The position numbers and the translations under genes are program-made. A stretch of DNA of 12,671 nt, taken from an uncultured Lachnobacterium sp. GTDB lineage: Bacteria > Bacillota > Clostridia > Lachnospirales > Lachnospiraceae. Each line of letters starts with the position of its first letter. Within the stretch, counting starts at the first letter, position 1. The notes below the pieces were generated by a model. It saw only the letters and a list, made by a program, of their open reading frames with translations. It did no database searches and was not told the origin of the DNA. This document shows, piece by piece, positions 6,683 to 12,671 of this stretch. Location: assembly GCA_900552085.1 (NCBI GenBank), contig URYB01000045.1, positions 1 to 12,671 on the forward strand. Reading direction: 5' to 3'.

Positions 6683-7486
6683 TTATTTGCCCTGCTTCTT
6701 CACATCCGCTTTCTTAATCAGTTCATAAATATCGGTAAGTTCTTCCTGTGACATTTTGGTATAATCGCCCACTTCCTGCATGGAAGGTTCACTTCCCTTT
6801 TCTTTTGCAAGATAGTTCTTTGCCTCATTGACCAGTGATACTTTTCCAAGAATAGCATTTTCACTGTCATCCTCTCCCGCCATCTCGCGGATACTTGCTT
6901 TCATGGCTTCCTCGATTGCCTGCTCAAGTTCAGACTCTACATCACATTTTTCTTTGGAACCACACAGATCCGACAATTTCAGGAACAATGCCATATTGCC
7001 TTCCTGTACCACGTCCTCGAATCCTTCTGAAGAAAGCGCCAGCTTCTTTGCCATCGTAAGGACATTTTTCATCCATCCGTCCGATATTTTTCGCACCATG
7101 GATTCGTCCCCTGCAAGAAGAGCCTGATACATTGCAATCTGCTCTTCTTCGCTGTATTCCGGCAGATCTTTTAATTCTTCCAGATACATCTGAAACATTG
7201 GGGAGTCCGGCAGAATGTCCTCCGGGTCATCCTTCTTTTCGCTCTTCTCATCCTCTGCTTCTTCCGCTTCGGCTGCCGCATCCACCTCCGGGTCTTCTGT
7301 TTCTTCCTCTTCCGGTTCGTTGTGTGGTGTCAGCAGAAATTCCAACACCATATTTTCCTGTTCTGTATTCAGTTCCATATCTTTAAAATAACCCAGAATT
7401 TCTTCCCGCGACATCGGTTCTGCGCTCGTCCGGATAATTTCTGCCACTTCACGTATGGTCTCTGTAAATGTATTCTGATCTACCAT
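6683..7486 (-). CDS. Sigma-70-like acidic protein lacking regions 2.3/2.4 and 4
   Basis: A 267-residue protein, function unknown. Residues 10-55 resemble sigma region 1.1, including a PMSREEILGYF turn. Residues 56-95 are a linker, with about 20 of 35 positions D or E. Residues 94-150 look like region 1.2/2.1: DSPMFQMYLEELKDLPEYSEEEQ, then a helix beginning GDESMVRK. Residues 155-168, GFEDVVQEGNMALF, closely match the region 2.2 motif that contacts RNA polymerase beta'. No aromatic residue occurs from 169 to 224, where region 2.3/2.4 would melt and read the -10 element. The end (217-260) resembles region 3, with PSMQEVGDYTKMSQEEL, and region 4 is absent. It may bind polymerase without selecting promoters, but this is inference from resemblance by eye. 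ATG start, AGGAG eight bases upstream; divergent from fprA, upstream of argS. Confidence 0.8.
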   Translation of the reverse strand: MVDQNTFTETIREVAEIIRTSAEPMSREEILGYFKDMELNTEQENMVLEFLLTPHNEPEEEETEDPEVDAAAEAEEAEDEKSEKKDDPEDILPDSPMFQMYLEELKDLPEYSEEEQIAMYQALLAGDESMVRKISDGWMKNVLTMAKKLALSSEGFEDVVQEGNMALFLKLSDLCGSKEKCDVESELEQAIEEAMKASIREMAGEDDSENAILGKVSLVNEAKNYLAKEKGSEPSMQEVGDYTKMSQEELTDIYELIKKADVKKQGK

Positions 7487-7549
7487 GTCTGTTACTCCTG
7501 TTCCTGACTTTATATTTCATTTAACCGGCATTTTCTGCACGATATATAT

Positions 7550-7578
7550 ACTGTAACATGCCTTCGAAAGACAGGCAA
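7550..7578 (-). promoter_or_regulatory. Probable sigma-A promoter of the sigma-like gene
   Basis: On the minus strand TTGCCT (7573-7578), a 17-base spacer and TACAGT (7550-7555) with a TGT extension just before it, forming an extended -10. Each hexamer matches the consensus at four of six positions. The leader would be about 57 bases. Confidence 0.5.
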
Positions 7579-7607
7579 GAATTCTCTTTTATTTTGCGTG
7601 GGTGAAG

Positions 7608-7636
7608 TTGAATCCTTTCCCTAAACATGGTAGAAT
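7608..7636 (+). promoter_or_regulatory. Sigma-A promoter of the flavodiiron gene
   Basis: TTGAAT (7608-7613), a 17-base spacer and TAGAAT (7631-7636). Transcription should begin near 7643, leaving a leader of about 30 bases that ends in AGGAGG (7660-7665), eight bases before the ATG. It is divergent from the promoter at 7550-7578, with the -35 boxes 29 bases apart. Confidence 0.78.
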
Positions 7637-7673
7637 AAACGCACATTATGAATTACAATAGGAGGATAACACA

Positions 7674-8837
7674 ATGAGTAACGTTACTATTTCCGATTCT
7701 ATCAAATACATCGGTGTGGATGATACAACACTCGATTTATTCGAGAGCCAGTATATCGTACCAAACGGTGTGTCTTACAATTCTTACATCATTCTCGATG
7801 AGAAAGTTGCCGTTATGGATACGGTCGATGCAAGAAAAACCGACGAATGGTTTTCCAATTTAACCAACACATTAAATGGAAGAACGATAGATTACATCGT
7901 CATTTCCCACTTAGAGCCTGACCACGCTGCCAATATCCAGATGCTTGCTGAGAAATATCCACAGGCCAGATTAGTGCTGAGCGCCAAAGCCAAAGCGATG
8001 CTTCCACAGTTTTTCGATATTGCTGATCTTGACAGCCGCTGCATGACCGTTGCGGAAGGCGAAGAATTATCCTTAGGATCACATACTTTAAAATTCTTCA
8101 TGGCACCAATGGTTCACTGGCCGGAAGTTATGGTGGAATATGAGACAACTGAGAAAGTACTCTTCTCTGCCGATGGTTTTGGTAAATTCGGTGCTCTCTC
8201 CGCTGACGAGGACTGGGCATGTGAGGCAAGAAGATACTATTTCAATATTGTAGGTAAATACGGCGCTCCTGTACAGGCACTGTTAAAGAAAGCCGCTACC
8301 CTTGATATTCAGACCATCTGCCCGTTACACGGACCGATCTTAAAAGAAGACTTAGGTTACTACATTGGAAAATACATGACCTGGAGCAGCTATGAACCGG
8401 AAGACGAGGGTGTTCTTGTTGCCTGCGCTTCCATCCACGGAAATACAAAGAAAGCTGCGGAAAAGATGGTAGAGATCTTAAAAGAGAAAGGCATAAAAGT
8501 CGCTTTTACTGATCTGACCAGAGATGATATGGCAGAGGCTATCGAAGATGCTTTCCGTTACAGCAAACTTGTCATTGCTGCTGCAAGCTACGATGGTGGT
8601 GTCTTCCCTCCGATGGAAGATTTCTTAAACCGTCTCGGACATAAAGCATACCAGAAACGTAAAGTCGGAATCATTGAGAATGGTTCCTGGGCTCCGGTTG
8701 CTGCAAAAAGCATGAAAGCCATCCTCGATACCATGAAAGACCTTACCGTATGTGACACGGTTGTCTCCATCAAATCCACCATGAAAGATGCTGACGTCGC
8801 TGCGATGAATACATTGGCGGATGAGTTATTAAAATAA
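7674..8837 (+). CDS. fprA: Flavodiiron protein (FprA-type O2/NO reductase)
   Basis: A 387-residue class A flavodiiron protein. Residues 1-245 form a metallo-beta-lactamase-like domain with a diiron site: H79, E81, D83 and H84 in the HLEPDH motif, H148 in VHWPE, D167 in SADGFG and H219 in CPLHG. Residues 246-387 are a flavodoxin domain with an FMN phosphate-binding loop, ASIHGNTKKAA (252-262). The family reduces O2 to water or NO to N2O in the cytoplasm, usually with electrons from rubredoxin or a flavin reductase, and protects anaerobes. No rubredoxin domain is fused and no rubredoxin gene adjoins, so the donor is encoded elsewhere. All expected ligands are present. Which substrate it prefers cannot be read from the sequence. 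It has its own promoter and terminator. Confidence 0.95.
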   Translation: MSNVTISDSIKYIGVDDTTLDLFESQYIVPNGVSYNSYIILDEKVAVMDTVDARKTDEWFSNLTNTLNGRTIDYIVISHLEPDHAANIQMLAEKYPQARLVLSAKAKAMLPQFFDIADLDSRCMTVAEGEELSLGSHTLKFFMAPMVHWPEVMVEYETTEKVLFSADGFGKFGALSADEDWACEARRYYFNIVGKYGAPVQALLKKAATLDIQTICPLHGPILKEDLGYYIGKYMTWSSYEPEDEGVLVACASIHGNTKKAAEKMVEILKEKGIKVAFTDLTRDDMAEAIEDAFRYSKLVIAAASYDGGVFPPMEDFLNRLGHKAYQKRKVGIIENGSWAPVAAKSMKAILDTMKDLTVCDTVVSIKSTMKDADVAAMNTLADELLK

Positions 8838-8875
8838 TACAGTAGCAGGAATTCCAAAGGATTTTCCGATGCAAT

Positions 8876-8915
8876 AAAAAACGTGGAAACCACAATTTGC
8901 GGTTTCCACGTTTTT
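8876..8915. terminator. Bidirectional terminator between fprA and proS
   Basis: A perfect 11-bp stem (8881-8891 with 8901-8911) and a nine-base loop. An A run flanks the left side and a T run the right, so both strands give a hairpin followed by a T tract. It serves the convergent fprA (plus) and proS (minus) transcripts. Confidence 0.95.
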
Positions 8916-8935
8916 CTTTTCTCTTGACACTACGA

Positions 8936-10678
8936 TTACTTATATGGCTCTACTTTTGCCTCGATTGCTGCAAACATTTCTGCCTTCAAATTCTTTACAA
9001 ACTCGAGTGCTTCCGTAACCGGAACCATTTCCTTTACAGACTTATCTCTTGTTGTAATTTCTACTGCAGACTCTTTTAAGTTACGTGGGCTGACAACCAC
9101 ACGGATCGGTGCACCGATCAGATCTGCATCGGAGAACATTGCACCTGGACGCTCATGACGATCATCATAGAGTACATCCACATCTGCATTTAACAGATCT
9201 TTGTAGAGATTATCCGCAACAGCCTTCGTCTCTTCATCATCCACACGCAGACAGCAGATTTCTACTTCCCATGGTGCGATAGAGATTGGCCAGATCGGAC
9301 CATACTCATCATGGTGTGCTTCACAGATGGATGCAGCCATACGTCCCACACCAATACCATAACATCCCATAATTGGTGTCTGTAACTCACCATTCTCGTC
9401 GGTGTACTGCATATGCATAGACTTGGTATACTTGGTTCCAAGCTGGAAGATATTACCTACCTCGATACCTCTCTTGATCGTAATGGTTGGCTTGCCACAG
9501 CAAGGACATGTGCTTCCTTCCTGTACCTTGGAAATATCATAGTATGCAACTTCTCCCAGATCTCTTTCCAGATTCAGTCCTGTATAATGGTATCCCTCTT
9601 TGTTTGCACCTGCTACTAAACTGTCAATTCCCTTGAGGGAAACATCACAGTATACACTAACCTGATCAGAAATACCATAAGGTCCGATATAACCGGCTAC
9701 TAATGGATCATCTGCTGTAATCTCAGCCGGATGAATGTCCTCGCCGACAAGGTTGCGAAGCTTTGTCTCGTTTACTTCATAATCTCCGCGTACAAATGCA
9801 ACTACAAAACTGTCATCTGCATTCTTCTGGTATACAACCGCCTTGCAGGAAGATTTTACACCGGATTTTAAGAATGCGCAGACCTCATCGATGGTCTTGC
9901 AGTTTGGTGTCTCCACGCACTGTAACTCTTCTAAATTTCCTTTACTTTCGTTTGTCACTTTGTTCTCTGCCGCTTCCATATTTGCGCGATAATCACAGGA
10001 AGTACAAAGTACGATGGAATCCTCTCCTACCGGAGTTAAAAGCATGTACTCATGTGATACATTTCCACCCATCATACCGGAATCGGATGCAACGGTTACG
10101 ACCTCCGGAATACCACACTTTTCAAAAATACGATTGTATGCATGGTAACATACATCATAATATTTCTCCAGATCTTCCTGCGATGTATGGAACGAATATG
10201 CGTCCTTCATGGTGAACTCACGCACACGGATCAGACCGGCTCTCGGTCTTGCCTCATCACGGAATTTTCTCTGGAACTGATAGATCATAAATGGATATTT
10301 GTTGTAGGACTGTCCATACTCACGAACAAGCTGTACAGCAGCTTCCTCATGTGTCATTCCAAGAACCAGCTTGGAATCGTTACGGTCTCTCAGACGTACC
10401 AGCTCGCTTCCGACGCTCTCGTAACGTCCGGACTCTTCCCACAGATCTGCCGGCATAACAACCGGGAACAATACTTCCTGTCCATCGATGGCATTCATCT
10501 CTTTGCGGATGATTGCTTCGATCTTGGATGTGATTTTCTTTAATGTCGGGAATTCGGAATAGATACCATTTCCGACATATTTCATATATCCGCCTCTGAC
10601 CATCAGCGCATGGCTGTCAATGACACAGTCCGCTGGCTTTTCTTTAAATCGTAATCCTACTAATTTTGATACTTTCAT
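8936..10678 (-). CDS. proS: Prolyl-tRNA synthetase, bacterial type with editing domain
   Basis: A 580-residue class II synthetase charging tRNA-Pro. The catalytic core shows GMTHEE (107-112), motif 2 within FRDEARPRAGLIRVREF (139-155) and motif 3, GCYGIGVGRM (438-447). The inserted editing (INS/YbaK-like) domain lies at about 225-400. It is flanked by cysteine pairs, C225/C228 and the CPCCG cluster at 391-395, and hydrolyses mischarged Ala-tRNA-Pro in this family. The anticodon-binding domain fills about 465-580. I chose ATG at 10676-10678 because GGAGG (10684-10688) lies five bases upstream. An ATG four codons earlier would overlap that site and has no ribosome site of its own. Expression is controlled by the T-box leader upstream. 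Intact. Confidence 0.97.
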   Translation of the reverse strand: MKVSKLVGLRFKEKPADCVIDSHALMVRGGYMKYVGNGIYSEFPTLKKITSKIEAIIRKEMNAIDGQEVLFPVVMPADLWEESGRYESVGSELVRLRDRNDSKLVLGMTHEEAAVQLVREYGQSYNKYPFMIYQFQRKFRDEARPRAGLIRVREFTMKDAYSFHTSQEDLEKYYDVCYHAYNRIFEKCGIPEVVTVASDSGMMGGNVSHEYMLLTPVGEDSIVLCTSCDYRANMEAAENKVTNESKGNLEELQCVETPNCKTIDEVCAFLKSGVKSSCKAVVYQKNADDSFVVAFVRGDYEVNETKLRNLVGEDIHPAEITADDPLVAGYIGPYGISDQVSVYCDVSLKGIDSLVAGANKEGYHYTGLNLERDLGEVAYYDISKVQEGSTCPCCGKPTITIKRGIEVGNIFQLGTKYTKSMHMQYTDENGELQTPIMGCYGIGVGRMAASICEAHHDEYGPIWPISIAPWEVEICCLRVDDEETKAVADNLYKDLLNADVDVLYDDRHERPGAMFSDADLIGAPIRVVVSPRNLKESAVEITTRDKSVKEMVPVTEALEFVKNLKAEMFAAIEAKVEPYK

Positions 10679-10683
10679 GTGAA

Positions 10684-10688
10684 CCTCC
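10684..10688 (-). promoter_or_regulatory. Ribosome binding site that fixes the proS start
   Basis: GGAGG on the minus strand is five bases before ATG 10676-10678. It overlaps the start of the longer frame (ATG at 10690), making that upstream ATG unlikely. Confidence 0.8.
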
Positions 10689-10717
10689 ATCTTTTATTTT
10701 ACTTGTATGATTGGTTT

Positions 10718-10758
10718 AAAAAAGCCCCAAACAATACAATCTCTGTATTGTTTAGGGC
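10718..10758 (-). terminator. T-box attenuator terminator of proS
   Basis: On the minus strand a long stem (about 15 bp, arms 10743-10758 and 10724-10740 with small irregularities) with a tight loop is followed by six T (10718-10723). It directly follows the T-box sequence, the standard position for the conditional terminator, and also can end any readthrough from the ATPase gene upstream. Confidence 0.93.
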
Positions 10759-11001
10759 GAATATAAATCCGTGTTACCACCTAAATTCAGGCCTTGCCTG
10801 CACTCATCCGTAAGCAACCACTTACGCTGTCTCTGATAACGGTGACCTCCGGCAGAATTTCTCCAGATTCTAAAAACAAACACTCTGTTTTCATCCTGCA
10901 GCTCCCAGACTGGTTCCAGATTCTCGTACAAAAGCCTCGCACCTGCCGGCTTCTCTCTGCATGTCTTAAACCTGTACTATCTCTGTTCTTTGCTTTAAAC
11001 C
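10718..11001 (-). promoter_or_regulatory. Proline T-box riboswitch leader of proS
   Basis: The leader, about 310 bases from predicted start to proS, has the T-box landmarks in order on the minus strand. Stem I contains an AGTACAGG element (about 10969-10976), an AGAGAG bulge and the specifier region GGAACCAGTC. A Stem III-like hairpin (GTAAG/CTTAC arms at 10821-10825 and 10810-10814) follows, then the T-box AGGTGGTAACACGG (about 10769-10782), then the terminator. The specifier reads CCA at 10911-10913, a proline codon, matching the downstream gene. Uncharged tRNA-Pro(UGG) should pair with it, while UGGU of the T-box pairs with the tRNA acceptor end. That stabilises the antiterminator and allows proS transcription. 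Confidence 0.93.
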
Positions 11002-11007
11002 TTAGAA

Positions 11008-11036
11008 ATCGTACCACATCCCCATGGGAAAGTCAA
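11008..11036 (-). promoter_or_regulatory. Sigma-A promoter of the proS T-box leader
   Basis: On the minus strand TTGACT (11031-11036), a 17-base spacer and TACGAT (11008-11013). Transcription should start near 11001. The spacer contains the palindrome CCCATGGG (11021-11028). The -35 box lies 15 bases past the stop of the ATPase gene. Confidence 0.75.
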
Positions 11037-11051
11037 CCATTATCCAAAGCC

Positions 11052-12671
11052 TTACGCTCTGCGGTAGCGGTTAAAACATGCATAGATTTCCTGCACGCGT
11101 GGGATTGCATATCCACATGGAATATAACCTCCGTCAGCAAAGAAAGAAAGGCCTTTTGTTTCCAATTGTTTCTGCAAATATGAAACGATTTCCGGGATTG
11201 TCTTCTTTTTGTCTATCATTTTTTCCACAGCATATTTTAATAACATGCCCAAAGCTGCCGTCTGCTCGCTGTCCACCAGCTGCTCCACATAGCGCAGATC
11301 GACATTCTGCCGGCCAAGTGCAAATCCATCTTTTCCCAGAAGTTTTACTTTCAGCCGCTCCGGTGTCCCTTTGACTGCACCTGTGCGGTAATCGCGCTTT
11401 GGCTTCACTCCGTTTGGATCCTTTGTCATAATGCGTACACTCTCCGGACGGACATACGGTTTTGCTTTTTCTGCTTCTACCGGGAATTTGTTACATAATG
11501 CTTTTGCCTTGTCCGTAATATCCAAAGGCACATAATTGTCCATCTGTATCACGGTTTCCGCGATATGGAAAAAGGCACCGGAACTTCCCGCTACAAGAAT
11601 GGTTGAGATCCCTTCCTTCTCATACAGTTCTCCTGCCCGCGATAAAAACGGCGTGATCGGTTCTTTGTCCGGGCTGACCACCTGCTGCATCAGAGCATCC
11701 CGCAGCATAAAATTGGTAGCTGAGGTATCTTCATCCAGCAAAAATACATGACTTCCCGCTTCCATCGCCTCGACAATCCCAGCCGCCTGTGAAGTGCTTC
11801 CACTGGCATCTTCCGTCGAAAAACGATGGGTATCTTTTTTGTTTGGCAGATCATTGATAAACATGGAAATGTCTGCATCTTTGATGAAACGTCCGTCCTC
11901 TGCACGAAGTTTTACTGCGGTATCATCGGTGATGACATACTCTCTTCCATCCCCTGCAATATGATTGTACACACCAAGTTCCAACGCCTGTAAAAGTGTG
12001 GACTTTCCGTGATATCCACCACCCACGATCAATGTGATTCCTTCCGGAATTCCCATTCCCGTGATGGTTCCCTTATGCGGAAGTTCCATGGATACCCGCA
12101 GACTGTCCGGCGAGGAAAATGCGACCGAATCTCTCATTGGTCTGGAAGAAATTCCGCTCTCACGCGGCAGAATAGCTCCATCCGCAACAAATGCTACCAG
12201 ATGTTTTTCTTTCAACTGGCTGCGGATTGCCTCCTGATCTTCTGCAAGCGCAATCACTTTCTGCAAACGCTCTTCACTTAAATTTTTAAAATAGAAAGCC
12301 TGCTGCACACAGGCCGGAAGATAATCAAACAGGATCTTTTCCAGTTCCCGTGCATTGATGGTTCTTCCATTTGCCGGAAATCCAACCGAAAAACGTGCGA
12401 TCAGATGTTTTTCTCCGATCTCACATGCGGTCCTTTTTAACACTTCCTGTCCGCATCGTGTAACCGAAAGTAATCCGCTTTTTCCGGAACCTTTCGCTTT
12501 GAATGTATAGTGTGCGACCTGACGCTCGAACTGTCTGGTCAGTTCATCTGCCAGAGCCGTCTTTGTCAGGTTATCTTTTGTGCTCCATTCCGGAAACTTC
12601 GCATCCCGCAGCGGAACCTCTATACGCACATGTGAGGGAGCCGCAAACGGATCTCCCTGCACATGATCGAT
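11052..12671 (-). CDS. Predicted ABC-class ATPase (COG3044/PF09818 type), N-terminus outside window
   Basis: At least 540 residues are visible and the frame stays open to the window edge. A GTG at 12660-12662 is in frame but probably internal, because the residues before it (IDHV) continue into the conserved VQGDPFAAPS block of the family. Numbering from that GTG: Walker A GGGYHGKST (214-222), an ABC-signature-like STEDASGSTSQAA (282-294), Walker B HVFLLDEDTSA (305-315) and a region with VAGSSGAFF (358-366). The family's cellular role is not established. No membrane segment or transporter partner is visible, so a transport role is not supported. The stop is only 15 bases from the proS promoter, with no terminator between. 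Confidence 0.88.
   Translation of the reverse strand: MDHVQGDPFAAPSHVRIEVPLRDAKFPEWSTKDNLTKTALADELTRQFERQVAHYTFKAKGSGKSGLLSVTRCGQEVLKRTACEIGEKHLIARFSVGFPANGRTINARELEKILFDYLPACVQQAFYFKNLSEERLQKVIALAEDQEAIRSQLKEKHLVAFVADGAILPRESGISSRPMRDSVAFSSPDSLRVSMELPHKGTITGMGIPEGITLIVGGGYHGKSTLLQALELGVYNHIAGDGREYVITDDTAVKLRAEDGRFIKDADISMFINDLPNKKDTHRFSTEDASGSTSQAAGIVEAMEAGSHVFLLDEDTSATNFMLRDALMQQVVSPDKEPITPFLSRAGELYEKEGISTILVAGSSGAFFHIAETVIQMDNYVPLDITDKAKALCNKFPVEAEKAKPYVRPESVRIMTKDPNGVKPKRDYRTGAVKGTPERLKVKLLGKDGFALGRQNVDLRYVEQLVDSEQTAALGMLLKYAVEKMIDKKKTIPEIVSYLQKQLETKGLSFFADGGYIPCGYAIPRVQEIYACFNRYRRA

Noticed and set aside
8924..8929. TTGACA on the plus strand just after the fprA terminator
   Set aside because: No -10 element lies at 16-18 bases and it would transcribe antisense to proS, so it is most likely chance.
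10679..10690. A proS start at the upstream ATG (10688-10690)
   Set aside because: It lacks a Shine-Dalgarno, while GGAGG overlapping its second codon is ideally placed for the ATG at 10676-10678.
10794..11183. Open frames on both strands across the proS leader
   Set aside because: This stretch is explained by the promoter, T-box Stem I, the stems after it and the terminator, so a protein-coding role is not needed.
12660..12662. GTG as the real start of the ABC-class ATPase
   Set aside because: The frame is open to the edge, and the sequence directly around the GTG reads as the conserved family segment ending in VQGDPFAAPS, so the true start should lie outside the window.

Overview
The window reads as the chromosome of an endospore-forming, anaerobic Firmicute, most likely a Lachnospiraceae-type member of the Clostridia. 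The grounds are a complete spoIIIA sporulation operon, an O2/NO-scavenging flavodiiron protein, a proline T-box, strong AGGAGG-type ribosome binding sites and moderate GC. No tRNA, rRNA, IS element, integrase or CRISPR array is visible. This is core chromosome, and every boundary makes sense as ordinary housekeeping organisation.

Layout, left to right. Positions 57-4761 (minus strand) hold spoIIIAA to spoIIIAH in canonical order, mostly overlapping or nearly touching, and transcribed toward the left edge. Upstream, 4828-6615 (minus) is argS, with its own near-consensus sigma-A promoter and a strong terminator whose 3' arm reaches into the nominal start of spoIIIAA. Next, 6683-7486 (minus) encodes an acidic protein that looks like a primary sigma factor stripped of its promoter-recognition parts. 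It is divergent from 7674-8837 (plus), an fprA-type flavodiiron protein. A bidirectional terminator separates fprA from the convergent proS (8936-10678, minus). proS is preceded by a T-box leader with a CCA (Pro) specifier and a sigma-A promoter. The right edge (11052-12671, minus) carries a COG3044/PF09818-type ABC-class ATPase whose N-terminus lies outside the window.

How they work together: the eight SpoIIIA proteins form the mother-cell half of the channel ('feeding tube') that meets SpoIIQ from the forespore, with SpoIIIAA as the ATPase and SpoIIIAG/AH as ring proteins. argS and proS are aminoacyl-tRNA synthetases, but only proS shows tRNA-sensing attenuation. FprA protects against oxygen or nitric oxide. 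The best candidates for something undescribed are the sigma-like protein without regions 2.3/2.4 and 4, a possible non-AUG (AUU) start for SpoIIIAA, and a SpoIIIAF too short to carry its ring-building domain.
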